A DNA stretch of 64,000 bases from Ochotona curzoniae (GCF_017591425.1 NW_024465797.1:184269-248268), one strand, 5' to 3'. Counted from the first letter of the stretch, positions 24,326-35,880 are shown. Numbers and translations are program-made. Notes: generated by a model not told the origin, from the letters alone.

Positions 24326-24831
24326 TGACTTAAACTTCTTGACCATTATTTATTTTCTGTTCTTTCAACATTTGGGGTTGAGGGTGGCATTCACAAAAGA
24401 GGGTGACTGGAGCAGATAAGGTTAGAAATAATGATCAATCCAAGATATTGAATACCGTTTTTTTTTTTTTTTTATTCAGACTAACTGGTCTCTTCATACA
24501 CAGCTAGCAAACATAAATTGGTGCAGACTGTTGGGGGGCAAATTATCTTCCAGTCCTAAAACGGACACAGCATTCCCCTGACATTATTACTTGTATGTAC
24601 CAGTCTTAGCGAATCCTAGCAGGAGCACAAACAAATTTGTAGAACCTTTCACTGCATCACCATTTATGAGAACAAAAAGTAAAAATTCACCCATGGCAAA
24701 AAATGATCAACTAACCCTGTTATCCTCTGCTGAACTGAAAATAATGCTATCGGTTTGGAGGCACTACCAAAACAATCAAATCTATCAAGTTAAAACAAGT
24801 ATCAGCAACCCTTCCCTAGAAAGAGTGACAT

Positions 24832-25155
24832 GGGAACACAGTGCAATGACTCTGTGGCTAAATTCTTGCCTTGCATTCGCTGGGATCCCACATGGGTGTC
24901 AGCTAGTATCCTGGAAGCTCCACTTCCCATCCAGCTCCCTGTGTATTGCCTGGGAAAATAGCAGAGCATGGCCCAAAGTCTTGGTACCCTGCATTGGTGT
25001 GGGAGATCCTGAAGAAGCTACTGACACCTGACTTCAGATTGGCTCAGCTCTGGCCATTGTGGACATTTAGGGAGTGAACCAGGAGATGGAAGGTTCTTCT
25101 CTCTGCATCTCTTTCTCTCTGTGAATCTCTATTTCCAATAAAAATGTTTTAAAAT
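24832..25155 (+). mobile_element. Plus-strand CSINE
   Basis: From head cagtgcaatgactctgtggc through gctgggatcccacatgggtg and ggagtgaaccaggagatgga to a tail of aataaaaatgttttaaaata. It explains the C-terminal half of the 146-codon ORF at 24591-25031. Confidence 0.85.
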
Positions 25156-25279
25156 ATAGAGAATTATTTTAGTGTTTGAGGGTCAGACAGTCTCTGAGAG
25201 CAGTCATTCTACCCCTTTAGAAAGGTGGTGCAGTTAAGACAGCGACAAAACTGATTTTATTCACCAAAAACATAAGGAG

Positions 25280-25517
25280 AATGGAGGAAGCAGTGGCACT
25301 GTATTGTTACAGGACAAGCTGCCTCCTAAGCGCATCCCTTCTGGACATACTCACTCTCAGCTTTCACACATCAGATCCTGTTAATGGGCCTGGGAAAGCA
25401 GTAGAATATGACCCAGGCCTTCGGGCCCATGTGAGGCACTTGTAGGAAGGTCCTGGCTTCAGGCTCACCTAGCCCTGGCCGTTGTGGACATTTGGGAAGT
25501 GAATTAGCAGATGGAAA

Positions 25518-25590
<73 letters not shown>
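25280..25590 (+). mobile_element. Old plus-strand CSINE ending in a CT microsatellite
   Basis: The body is recognisable from gttaatgggcctgggaaagc and ggacatttgggaagtgaatt. The 3' CT-rich part has expanded into a long (CT)n run at about 25519-25590, showing a microsatellite seeded by a SINE. Confidence 0.7.
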
Positions 25591-25591
<1 letters not shown>

Positions 25592-25779
25592 GGATGGATC
25601 TTGTTTACATTTAGTAGTTTGCCAACAAGTGAGTTTAAAAGGAAGGATGAAGGAAAACTGTAGAACAGACAAGTTGACGAATAAAACTACTTCTGTACAT
25701 AAAATCATAGTAGTATGAATATTTATCTGAAGGTATTTTAAAGGGTTTATGGAATGTTGAATTAAAACACAGAGGTGTT

Positions 25780-26045
25780 TTTAAAGATTACAATCATTAT
25801 TATTATCATTACCACCACCACCACCACCACCACCACTACTACCACTGCTACTACTACTATTATTGAAACGTAGAGTTAGAAAGACATGCGTAGAGACAAA
25901 CAGAGCAGAAGAGATCTTGTATCTGCTGGTTCTACTCCCCAGACAGCCACATAAGCAGGTCTGAGCCAGCCCATGTCTGGAGCCAGGTACTCTATCTGTG
26001 ATTCCCACATGGGTGGCAGTCATCTAATCACTTGAACCAGCTTCC
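25780..26045 (-). mobile_element. Old minus-strand SINE with a trinucleotide tail
   Basis: After tttttaaagattacaatc comes an (ATT)n/(ACC)n/(ACT)n trinucleotide tract (25796-25865), then SINE body (agagatcttgtatctgctgg, gattcccacatgggtggcag). The head is lost. The tract gives a glycine/serine run on the minus strand that is not coding evidence. Confidence 0.6.
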
Positions 26046-26221
26046 TTTGCTTTTAGTTCTTAAATCCAAGAGCCTAAAATAGAAACCTTAAAAGCTTTTA
26101 AAGATAGCTCATATGCAGCATTAACTAAAATGCAAAGCACTCCAGAAGAACGGCTTGGCTTGATATGCTTGTTCCACAGTTTCTATGAATATGAAGCACT
26201 TGACAGGCTTCAGTTTGGAGT

Positions 26222-26512
26222 GAAAGGCACAACAGCTCACAGGTGGGCACCAGTGTGTGTCCCGCTGGTCTGTGTTCCCCTCAAGCTCCCTGCTTGTAGT
26301 TGGCAAAAGCAGCCAAGGGGGGCCCAAAGCCTTGGGAACCTGCACGTGGGAGGAGACCCAGAAGAAGCTCCTGGTTCCTGGCTCCAGATTGGCTCAGCCT
26401 TGACCACTGCAGCCACTTGGGGACTGAACCAGCAGGCAGATGATCTTTCTCTCTGTCTTTCCTCCTCTCGGGATATCTGACTTTACAATAAAAAACTAAT
26501 AAACCTTTTTAG
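26222..26512 (+). mobile_element. Plus-strand CSINE lacking the full head
   Basis: Starts ggcacaacagctcacaggtg, keeps gcccaaagccttgggaacct, cccagaagaagctcctggtt and cagccacttggggactgaac, and ends in aataaaaaactaataaacct. Confidence 0.8.
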
Positions 26513-27090
26513 AATCTATTAGAAAAATAAATAACCAGAGGGTTGGAAAGAGGAGGGTGGAGTAAGGCAGCAGAACCCTCAACAAGAGTCACTCCTGCCT
26601 TCAGAAGACCAGGGGAGGAGGGGACTGCCAGCATGTCCTTTGAGCAGGTGGAGTTTACCTTGTTGGAGTGAGGGGTACAGCACACAGACCTAAGAGGCTA
26701 TTGGTGCAGTTTCTCCCAAGGCACAGACAGGCTCCTTGCCCTTCTGCCTGAACTGGTCTAGGGAAGGAAGAATTGAACCAGCATGAATGTCCATTTCTGA
26801 CTCTCTGGGGACCACTTTGCTCCCTCTCCTGTTTTCTATTCTCAATGTTTTCAGCCCTTCCAGAGTGGGTTGCTTGTTTGTTTCTCTGTCAACCTCAGGA
26901 GCTCCTCTCACCTGCATGTCTCTGTCCTCAACCTCACTCCTGACCTCAAACTTCCCCTCTTTATTGTTTAGGGCAATTCTAGAAAGTGGTCACCCATATA
27001 GGATCCTCCAACAGAAGACTCCGCAAGCCAGGTGAGATAGTAACCACACCTACCCCAGTCCTGTCTCAATCAGCCCATCAAGGCATCCCT
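26513..27090. other. Unassigned sequence
   Basis: GC-moderate sequence with a 75-82 codon ORF on each strand at 26690-27035. No motif or splice context was recognised. Confidence 0.4.
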
Positions 27091-27092
27091 TG

Positions 27093-27129
<37 letters not shown>

Positions 27130-27135
27130 TGTTTT
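27091..27135. repeat. CTG trinucleotide run
   Basis: About ten perfect ctg units with a flanking cta and an interrupting ttg. It sits at the tail of the following SINE, so it probably arose from the SINE tail. Confidence 0.95.
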
Positions 27136-27415
27136 AAGATGTATTTCATTTATTTGAAAGACAAAGTCACAAATATAATGAATCTTCCAACTGGGGGTTC
27201 ATTCCCCAAATGGCTATAACAGCCAGGGCTCAGCCAGGCCAAAGTCTGGATCTTAACCTGGGTCTCCCCTGTGGGTGGCAAGGGGGTCACACACTTCGGC
27301 CATGTTGCAGTGATTTCCCAGTTGCATCGGGAGCTGGCTCAGAGGCAGAACAGCTGGGACTCAAACCAGGTCTTTGATGTGGGGTGCCAGATGCGCCACG
27401 ATCAGTGACATAAAT
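27136..27415 (-). mobile_element. Old minus-strand CSINE
   Basis: ttttaagatgtatttcattt tail, then cattccccaaatggctataa, cctgggtctcccctgtgggt, gcagaacagctgggactcaa and a decayed head. Confidence 0.75.
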
Positions 27416-27944
27416 GGCTTCTCCATGAAGGCAGCCCCAGGATATCTCTTTTCAATGTCATTATTGGTCTACCATGAAGGGTCCAGGTGAAAACTTCTGT
27501 GTCCACCTTGCTCAATGTCCCTTTAGTTCACCTCTTCTTAGGATCAGCTAAGCTGCTGATGGAAAGCTCAGATGGCCCTGGTCTCTGCCTGCCAGTCTTT
27601 CTTGTGTTAGAACACAGCAAAGGAGCCATTTGTGGCACACTGGGGCCAAGGACTCCAGGGTTAACATGTCTGCCTCATCACTGGGCAGTGACACCAAGGA
27701 TCAGGCACACACACAGCTTGGTTGGGTATACTACAACATGGCAAGGTGTGAGGACCAGAGCAGAAGAGCATACAGTGTGGCCTTGTAACAGGAGAAGGTT
27801 AGATGGTAGGATTCTCAGCTTCAGCCACACAGGGCAAAGGCTATCCAATCAGTCTTCAGAGGTACAAGATCATCCCAAGTGTGATCCTGAAAATGTGTGT
27901 TGAATTGCTCTGTGTACTCACTCTGTTTACCAGGTAGGACTAGG
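27416..27944. other. Unassigned sequence
   Basis: Contains a 138-codon plus-strand ORF at 27487-27903 with no domain, signal peptide or splice context that I recognise. It is most likely fortuitous. Confidence 0.35.
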
Positions 27945-28155
27945 TTTAGTGTTAAGGTTAAAGTCAGGGTTAGGGACATCTTCTGGTTAGGGGTAAGGCT
28001 TACAGTAAAGATTATGGTTAGAGTTAAGGTTGCAGTTAGGAATATTTGCTAGATGGATTTAGTGATAATGATAGGAATATAAATAGAGAGAGGGAGAGAA
28101 GGGGAGAGGATTAGGTTTAGATGGGGCTAGACTTTGGTTAGAGTTAGAAAAGGGA
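27945..28155. repeat. Degenerate ggttag-type short repeat
   Basis: Many copies of ggttag, gttagg and gttaagg variants recur (cagggttagggacatc, tctggttaggggtaag, tggttagagttaaggttg), with an (AG)n-rich island at about 28083-28110. The unit resembles the vertebrate telomere hexamer but is heavily decayed. Confidence 0.6.
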
Positions 28156-28159
28156 CATC

Positions 28160-28506
28160 TGGGCCCGACACCGTGGCCTAGTGACTAAAGTTTTGGCCTT
28201 GAGCATGCCGGGATCCCATATGGACACCAGTCCTAATCCTGGCAGCTCCACTTCCCATCCAGCTCCCTGCTTGTGGTCTGGGAAAGCAGTTGAGGATGGC
28301 CCAAAGCTTTGGGACCCTGCACCCGCGTGGGAAACCTGGAAGAGGTTTCTGGTTCCCAGCTTCAGATCAGCAGAGCACCAGCTATTGTAGTCACTTGGGG
28401 AGTGAATCATTGGACGGAAGATCTTCCTCTCTGTCTCTCCTCCTTCTGTGTATCTGACTTTGTAATAAAAATAAATAAATCTTTAAAAAAGAAAAGAAAA
28501 GAAAAG
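28160..28506 (+). mobile_element. CSINE with a 12-bp target duplication
   Basis: Complete plus-strand copy (head gggcccgacaccgtggccta, tail aataaataaatctttaaaaa, then a gaaaa repeat). The exact flanks aaaagggacatc are at 28148-28159 and 28507-28518. The gaaaa tail expansion runs into the right flank. Confidence 0.9.
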
Positions 28507-28518
28507 AAAAGGGACATC

Positions 28519-29089
28519 ATCTAAACAGTTTTCAATCTCCCTTAAATAGAAGTTGATGAGGTGAGTCCTCTTCCTCCTTTTCATCAGTTGCTCTCTGACT
28601 AACACCTCCTGGTTGACAGCTGCAGAGTCTAGCTGGCATGTGAGCCAGGGGCCCTGGCCAAGGTATGCTGAGTCTGTATGCACCTGCTGAGCCTCTTAGA
28701 CCTGGGAGGCAGCACATGGCAGGCCTGGCAACTGACTCAGCAAGACAAACTGAGCAAACACCCAACCCTATGTACACTGGGCTGCTCTAATAGAAAAATC
28801 CTTGGTTGGAAAAAGTAGTGACCTGCTTTCTGTGTTCACTATGTCTATACTGCTGCCTGAATCCAACCCCAAGTTCAGCCCTTGTAGAGCCTAAGGTCAC
28901 TGTTAGAGCAGCTGGTCCATCTGCCCTCACCTGAAGCCCCACCCAGGTCACAGCCATGTCACAGGCATCAAAGACACTGTCAGAACCTAGATTTATGATC
29001 GTCATGAATTCCAAAAAGCAGCAGCCCAGCTTCCTGCACACTTTTCCAGCAGGTGTTCTAGCTTGTTGTGCTTGACCTTGAGCCATGCA
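28519..29089. other. Unassigned sequence
   Basis: No confident repeat. The minus-strand ORF of 112 codons at 28787-29125 continues into the MIR-like segment and shows no motif. Confidence 0.35.
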
Positions 29090-29265
29090 GTAACCTGCTT
29101 CTTCATCTGTGAGATCAGGTAGCAAACCCTTATCCCCCTCGGAGCCACACCTGGTTGCTGTGAGGCTTGATGCCTCCTAACAAGTGTGCCTCCTAAAAGT
29201 GTGTTGGCACACAGCCAACACCCAGGTGATGGTAACAGCAGTTAGGACAACAGTTACTATTCCCC
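29090..29265 (+). mobile_element. Probable MIR fragment
   Basis: acctgcttcttcatctgtga, then gttgctgtgaggcttgatgc and ttggcacacagccaacaccc fall in the order of the MIR 3' half (cctcatctgtaaaatg ... tgtgaggatt ... tggcacatag). Confidence 0.6.
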
Positions 29266-29348
29266 AGCCACCAGCAATTGTGGTAACTGTTTGGCAAGTA
29301 GCAGCTAGTTTAGGCCTCTTCACATCCCCACAAGAGACTGTCCCTACA

Positions 29349-29659
29349 GGGCCCAGCACAATGGCTCAATCGGCTAATCCTCTCCTTGCAAGCACTGGGA
29401 TCCCATATGGGCACTGGTTTGTGTCCTGGCTGCTCTACTTCCCATCTAGCTTTCTGCTTGTGCCCTTAGAGGATGGCCAAAACCCTGGGGACAAAGCACT
29501 TCTGTGGGAGACGTGAATGCAGCCCCTGGACCCTGGTTTCAGATTGTGATAGCTCCAGTCATTGCAGCCAATAGGGGAGTTGACTAGCAGAGGTAAAATC
29601 ATTCTCTCTTTCTTTCCTCTTCATAGACCTGATCTGTCATTTCAATAAATATAAATAAA
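29349..29659 (+). mobile_element. Plus-strand CSINE, older of a tandem pair
   Basis: Head gggcccagcacaatggctca, B-box-like region diverged (ggtttgtgtcctggctgctc), tail aataaatataaataaatt. It is immediately followed by a second copy, apparently inserted into its A/T tail. Confidence 0.85.
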
Positions 29660-30012
29660 TTGGGCCCAGCCCCATTGCCTAGCGGCTAAAGTCCTCACCT
29701 GGAACGCGCCCCAGGATCCCATATCGGTGCCAGTTCTAATCCCGGCAGCTCCACTTCCCTTCCAGCTCCCTGCTTGTGGTCTGGGAAAGCAGTCGAGGAT
29801 GGCCCAAAGCCTTGAGACCTGGACCCACATGGGAGACCTGGAAAGAAGTTCCTGGCTTCAGATTGGCGCAGCACTGGCCGTTGCGCTCACTTGGGGAGTG
29901 AATCATAGGACGGAAGATCTTCCTCTCCATCTCTCTTCCTCTGTGTATATCTGACCTTCCAATGAAAATAAATAAATCATATATATACATATTTATATGT
30001 ATATATATATAT
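29660..30012 (+). mobile_element. Plus-strand CSINE with an AT-repeat tail
   Basis: Well-preserved copy: gggcccagccccattgccta, ccaggatcccatatcggtgc, ggttctaatcccggcag-type B box, and a tail of aataaataaatcat that grades into (AT)n at about 29978-30012. It accounts for ORFs on both strands here. Confidence 0.92.
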
Positions 30013-30904
30013 CCTTTTTTTAAAAAAGGCAGAATGGCTCAGTGTCTTCTGCACCCAATTAATGAGTCCATGTTATGCCTAGCATACCTTAAGGGTCTGC
30101 CAACTAAAATGTACTAACTTGACATCGGTTTTGGAGCTAAAATAAAGCTGTTGTTTCTCAAATTGCCTGGCTGGTGGTATTATGTTATTAGGCAACCAAA
30201 ATGGACCCATTTTGTAGGAAGAGCTGTATTACCAAGTCCCAGTATAGAAACCTCAGGAGCTTCCACAGCATGTAACTCGGGTCTGAATTCTGGAACTGGC
30301 CCTAGGGAGTCCTATGGCTCACTACATTTCTATCAGATTCCTTCTTCCCATATACACATATTTGATGCTTAATTCCATATACTCACCATCTCCTGGTGTT
30401 TATAGAGTCCAGACATCCTCCTGCCAGTGCATGTGAAGGGTAACTGTCACAGAAAACTGAGCCTGAGACACTCACTACATTGCTATGTTAGTTAGTAACC
30501 ATGACTTCTCCTAGAATGGTAACACTACAAGATTCCATACTACTGTGACCTTGCAGAAGCTGATTGGGCAGTTTGGGAGGCCATGAAATGCTATGTTGTA
30601 ACAGAAGATACATCCAATCAGAATCCTTCCTCTCACCAGTAGGACCATATGGGGTTGACTATGGAAGCACGAGTGAGGAGAGAGTTTGGAACTCAAGTTT
30701 TCAGTTGTCATCTCTTCATTGATTCTGGCTTTCCCTGTAGGTGGTGCTAAGTCATTGTCCTGTGCGTTCCATGTGTCCATATTCCTGCTACTAACCGTGA
30801 GCTGGAGAATGCCATAACCTGTGGCAGCTGTTATGATCCACTGACTCGTGATTGGCTTCTAAACCTTTTCTTTTTAACTTCTCTTTATAGTCCTCAATGA
30901 CTTC
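30013..30904. other. Unassigned sequence
   Basis: No gene or named repeat. The 89-codon minus ORF at 30511-30780 and the 73-codon plus ORF at 30151-30372 have no motif. Confidence 0.4.
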
Positions 30905-30906
30905 TA

Positions 30907-30937
<31 letters not shown>

Positions 30938-31250
30938 TTTAACTTTTATTGGAAAATCAGATATACAGAGAGAAGAAGACATAGGAAAATGTTCCATTTG
31001 ATGATTCACTCCCCAAGTGACCACAACGGCTGGTGCTGAGCCAATCTGAAGCCAGGAGCCAGGTGCTTCCTCTGGATGTCCATGGAGGTGCAGGGTCCCA
31101 AGGATTTAGGCCATTCTTGATTGCTTTCCCAGGCCACAGGCAGGTAGCTTCATGTGAAACAGGGTTTCCAGGATTAGAATTGGCCCCCATATGGGATCCC
31201 GTGGTGTGCAAGACAACAACTTTAGCCACTAGGCTACCACACCAAGCCCT
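30905..31250 (-). mobile_element. Minus-strand CSINE with an AT-repeat tail
   Basis: An A run and (AT)n at about 30907-30938, then tggaaaatcagatatacaga, ttgatgattcactccccaag, gcccccatatgggatcccgt and the head ggctaccacaccaagccct. Confidence 0.9.
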
Positions 31251-31737
31251 AAGTATCGCTTTCAAAAATGCATTAGTTTTCTTTGGTTCATTTTACATTC
31301 CGGTACTTGCTTCCCAGTTTGCCTTTTGTTGTTGAATATCACCATCTGTTGTATTTTAGTGGCGTATGGTAATTCTCCAAAATTTATTTAATTATTGATC
31401 TAGTAATTTTGCTTACTTGCAGTGTTTGGATTATGATGGGTTTTCTTTACTTGTTTTAGTGAAATGCATATGTTTTATTTGTTTAAAAGTAGACTCTTAA
31501 GCTTAGAAAGAGCACAAAACAGAAAAACTAACTTTTGCTATGAAAATGAGAGTAGAAAGTTTGCATTTTGATTTATCTTTAACTCTGTGAAATTGGAAAA
31601 ATAACAAAACATTCTATTTGCCTTAGTTTCTACCAGCTGTATGTGACCCTGGGTCACCTAATCCCCTTTATGCTTCTGAAACTCAGAAGCTACTTTCTGA
31701 GTTTTTGCTACTTTCTCTGTTTTACAAATGTATTCTC
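31251..31737. other. Unassigned AT-rich sequence
   Basis: Long T-rich stretches recall L1 antisense 3' sequence, but I found no ordered run of matches and leave it unassigned. Confidence 0.35.
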
Positions 31738-32042
31738 CTTATTTGAAAAAAAAAAAAAACTTAAAAGGAAGAGAGACACAAGAAAGCATTCTATCTATCT
31801 TCTGGTTCTTTCCCTCAAAGGCCACATTGGCCAGAGCAGAATGAGGTCACAACCAGGATTCTTTTTGTGACACATCCAACTCTGCCACATAGATGGCATT
31901 AACTCAAGGACTTGAGTCATTTTGCCATGTTTTAATAGATCCATTAGCAGGGCAATGGATTACAGGTAAAGTAGCCAGGAGCTGGCATGCAACCATATGG
32001 AGGTAAGTAGTTTCACAACTCTTTGTGCCACAATGCTTGCTC
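31738..32042 (-). mobile_element. Old minus-strand SINE
   Basis: Decayed copy of the older subfamily: A-run, ctatctatcttctggttctt, atccattagcagggcaatgg, gtagccaggagctggcatgc. The head is weak. Confidence 0.55.
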
Positions 32043-32289
32043 TCAAATTGTAACTATCTTAAACCATGTATTTCTAGGTCTGAATACATTAATTCTATCT
32101 GTGTGTAACACAACATTGAACATTGAAAGGAAGTTTAGGCAACTGGCCTCACTGCTGCACAATGTAAATGAAAGGAAATGGTCCCAGTGTTCTTACTGGT
32201 ACAATTTGGAGGCCGTGATGGTATATATTTGAATAACTCATAGGAGAGTAAGAGAATTTTAATCTGTCTCACACAGAGAAGTTGAATTG

Positions 32290-32600
32290 TTTTTAAAGAT
32301 TTATTGGTTTATTGAAAAAGGCAGAGTTACCAGAATAGAAAGAAATAAAGAGAGGAAGAGAGAGAGAGAAAAGATCATCGCTAACGTTAATGTCCCTGAA
32401 GCGCTCCAATCTCCATGTCTGGAGCTGGGCAAACACAAAGTGCCTAAAAATCCATCGGACTACTCATACACTCCCCCTGCTTTCTAGACGTATTAGCTAG
32501 TAGCTGGATTTGAGGGGAGCAGGAAAGACACACAATGATTCCTCAGATGGGATGTTGGTATTATAGGTAAAAGATTACCCTGAGATACATAGCAGTAAGC
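32290..32600 (-). mobile_element. Old minus-strand SINE
   Basis: ttttaaagatttattggttt, then an AG-rich stretch, gtctggagctgggcaaacac and ttagctagtagctggatttg. Diverged, with the head lost. Confidence 0.6.
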
Positions 32601-32631
32601 CCACAGGAGTTTAGTTAAAAAATAAAATCAC

Positions 32632-32775
32632 TGGGAACCCAACACAATGGCTCAATTGTTGAATCCCTACCTTCTGAGTATCAGGATCACATATGAGGGC
32701 CAGTTCATATCCTGGATGTATAATTAGTACCACTTCCAGCTCTCAGTTTACGGCCTAGTTGGTCAGTGGAGAATG
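32632..32775 (+). mobile_element. CSINE 5' half, cut by a following insertion
   Basis: Head gaacccaacacaatggctca and body to gcctagttggtcagtggaga. The element then stops where the minus-strand SINE tail begins. The 3' half is not recognisable beyond that insertion. Confidence 0.65.
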
Positions 32776-32778
32776 TTC

Positions 32779-32949
32779 TTTTTTCTTTTTAAAGATTTTA
32801 TTTATTTATTGAAAAGCCAGACATACAGAGAGGAGGAGAGACAGAGAGGAAGATCTTCTGTCCGATGATTCACTCCCCAAGTGAGCGCAATGGCCGATGC
32901 TATGCCGATCCAAAGCCAGGATTCAGGAACTTCTTTTGGGTCTACCACA
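32779..32949 (-). mobile_element. 5'-truncated minus-strand CSINE
   Basis: Tail and 3' half are well kept (aaagattttatttatttatt, cttctgtccgatgattcact, ccaagtgagcgcaatggccg). The copy ends at tttgggtctaccacac with the head half missing, as expected for incomplete reverse transcription. Confidence 0.85.
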
Positions 32950-33589
32950 CGAACTCTATTTGTTAGCCTATCCTCACCATCTTTTGTTCCAAGTTCCAAA
33001 TCAGTGCATGATGTAAGAGATTACAGTGATTTTTATCAAGCAGCCCCCACCCCCATGCCTCCTGGATATTGCTTTTCCTTCCACCGCTCTGTTCCTCAGG
33101 GCTCTCAGGCTCCCTGCACTGACTGTACCATTCACATGTGGGCCCTTATGCATCAAGGCATCCTAGTGTGTGTATTTCATCCAAGAGTCCTTTGTTCGGA
33201 TCTAGGCCCCAATGTGTAAATGGTCCCTGCATGTCTGGATGAGAGCTCATTGACTTTCCACTTCATACCTTTTCCATGTCTCCTCCTTTACAGCACAGTT
33301 CTTGGACTGAAGTGAGAGGAGTATGAAATCTACAAATGAAGACAAGAGTGGCTGCACTAACTTCCCTGTGCCCTCTGATGTGGATGCAATTGTGCGAGGC
33401 AGGAGTGTATAAATTTGCTGGATAGTTAAGCTCTCTACAGTTGAACATAAAAAAAGTTAGTTAAATTGACACATAAAAAATGATGGATAAAATAAAGAGG
33501 ATCTCCAATCACACCTGCAGCTATAATACAGGCTAGTATAGAATAGAGCTACATAATCCAGATTTTAAAAGGTAGGAACTGAAAACTCA
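32950..33589. other. Unassigned sequence
   Basis: No gene recognised. ORFs of 112 (plus, partly SINE) and 61 codons lack motifs. Confidence 0.4.
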
Positions 33590-33793
33590 GCAATGTGCAT
33601 ATAAACATGCTCATTTTTATATGAAGATGAAATTAAAAAAAAAACCCTAGGCAAGCAGAATTTGAAAGAATTCACTTCTACCAGACCAGCCCAACAAATG
33701 ATGCTTGGGCATTTGTAGGAATACGTCACACACAGAAAATGAATATAACATTCATTGTAAACACAAAAGACAGAAGTAGAAAACATATCCTGT

Positions 33794-34107
33794 GGCCTGG
33801 TGAGGTAGCCTAGTGGCTAAAGTCATCACCTTGAAGTCACCAGGATCCCATAAGGGCACCAGATCTAATCCTGACAGCCCTGCTTCCCATCAAGCTCCCT
33901 GCTTGGGAGATCAGTTGAGAACTGCCAAAAGCATTGGGACCCTGCACCCATAAAGAAGAGCAAAAAGAAGTTCCTGGCTTCTGGCTTTGGATAGGCACAG
34001 TTCCAGCCATTGTGGCCACTTAGGGAGTGAATCAACAGATAGAAGATCTTTTTCTCTGTCTCCCCAGTAAACAAATAAATCTTAAAAAAAAAAAAAAACA
34101 TAAAAAA
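33794..34107 (+). mobile_element. CSINE inserted in L1, with a 15-bp target duplication
   Basis: Complete plus-strand copy with an A-tail. Flanks gaaaacatatcctgt (33779-33793) and gaaaacatgccctgt (34108-34122) differ at two positions, implying a middle-aged insertion. L1 sequence continues on both sides. Confidence 0.85.
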
Positions 34108-34287
34108 GAAAACATGCCCTGTAAATTCATAAAAGAAACCTAAAGCAAACAAGGGAAAAAAATTATGTTTAAGTTGAAGCACTAAGTTACTACCTATCAA
34201 ATGGACTACAGTCTCTTACTGAGCGATAAAGACTGGAAAACTGCATCTAAAAACAAAATCCATCTACCTGATACTAAATATATATAT

Positions 34288-34615
34288 TTAAAAGATGTAT
34301 TTATTTTATTGGAAATATAGATGTACAGTGAGGAGGAGAAACAGAGAGGAAGATCTTCTGTTGGATCATTCACTCCCCAAGTGACCACAATGGCCAATGT
34401 TGCACTGATCCAAAGACAGGAACCAGGAACTTCTTTCTGGGTCTCCCATGCAGGTGCAGGTTCCCAAGGCTTTGTTCCTTCCTCAACTGCTTTCCCAGGC
34501 CACCAGCAGGGATCTGAATGGAAAGTGGAGCTGCTGGGACTAGAACCGGTGCCCATATGGGATCCCGGTGCGTTCAAGGCGAGGACTTTAACCACTATGC
34601 TATCACACCAGGTCC
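34288..34615 (-). mobile_element. CSINE inserted in L1 ORF2
   Basis: Minus-strand copy from an AT-rich tail (aaaagatgtatttattttat) to the head gctatcacaccaggtcc. L1 ORF2 sequence stops at about 34280 (aaatccatctacctgatact) and resumes at 34616 (aagaaacacatcttaac), which dates the SINE as younger. Confidence 0.88.
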
Positions 34616-35880
34616 AAGAAACACATCTTAACAAAGATACAGAGACAATAAAAGTGAAAGTATGGAAAAACATATTCAATGACAATGGGAAAGAAAGATG
34701 GGTTCATATAGCTGTTTTAGTATAAGAAAAAAATAGATTTCAATTGAAAAATAAATCCAAAGAAATGAATAAGGGCCACATGTAATGATTAAAGTGTCTA
34801 CTCAAGAGGAGACATAGTGGTTAGAAATATGTATGCCCCCTGGGCCAGGGCTCCTGGCTATGCAAAACAACTATCAATGGATTTTCAAGGAGAGAGCTTT
34901 AAGTATCCTAACAGTGGGGGATCTCTATGCTTCCATGAATGGAGAGATTGATTAGACAGAAGCTCAACAAAGAAACAACTGAGTTTACTGACACCATGGA
35001 TCAAATGAGCTTAATCCATACCCACCGAAAATTTCATCCCACTGGCACAGAATATGCATTATTTACATGAGTACATGGAAGCTTTACCAAGACAAACCAT
35101 GTCACAGGAAATAAAACAAACCTCCATAGATTTCAAAGAATCATAATAATACAATCATTTCAGATGACCAGCAAATGAAGCTCGAAATAAGGAAGGAAAT
35201 GAATTTCAGAAAGACATAAAAATATGTAATAAACTTAATAAACAATGTTTCATGTAAAAAAAATCAAAACTGAAACATAAAAGTCTTGGCAATGAATGAG
35301 GGTGTTAACACAACATGACAAAACAAACTGATGAACAAAGATGGCAAAATCGTCAACAATCCATTAGGTAATCAAATCCAACATCACTTCAGAAAGATCA
35401 TTCAACCAGATGAGGTTGGATTTATTCCTGGTACGGGGATAGAATAACATACAAAAACAATTATATGTGACACATCACATCAACAAACTAAAAATTAAAA
35501 CCACAGCTTATCATAATAGATATAGAGAAAGCATTTGAAATTAAAAAAACTAACACCCCTTTATGTTAAAAGCTTAAATCAAATTAAGCATAGAAGATGA
35601 CCCCTCCAGACATTGAAAACAATATGTGAAGAAGCCAATGCCAGCATCATAGGACATGTGGAAAAACTGAAGGCATTTGCGTTAAGATCTGGAACCAGAC
35701 AAGGATGCCCACTCTCACCAGTGTTATAATACTGAAAGTTGTAACTAGACCTAAATTACAAGAAAATGAAGTTAAAGGAATGCACACTGGAGCATAGGAA
35801 ATCAAATTATCTCAGTTTGCACATAGTATGATTCTCTATTCCAATGGAAGAGAAGATTAATGGAGCAGAAGGGAGACCCC

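Larger units (their letters stand above)
33590..35880 (+). mobile_element. Decayed L1 spanning the ORF1 end to the ORF2 reverse transcriptase, split by two SINEs
   Basis: Ordered L1 matches by eye run from the ORF1/ORF2 junction region (ggcaagcagaatttgaaaga, cttctaccagaccagcccaa) at about 33,650-33,700. They continue through the early ORF2 segment (gaaacacatcttaac, gtatggaaaaacatattcaa), the endonuclease part (gggggatctctatgcttcca) and the reverse transcriptase block near 35,690-35,725 that reads G-T-R-Q-G-C-P-L-S-P. Frames are broken everywhere and no intact ORF remains. The CSINEs at 33,794-34,107 and 34,288-34,615 interrupt it. Family from memory; not searched. Confidence 0.8.

Noticed and set aside
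24591..25031. 146-codon ORF as a possible gene
   Set aside because: Its C-terminal third is CSINE sequence and the rest has no motif.
27487..27903. 138-codon ORF as a possible gene
   Set aside because: No recognisable domain, start context, splice sites or poly-A signal; length is within chance for this composition.
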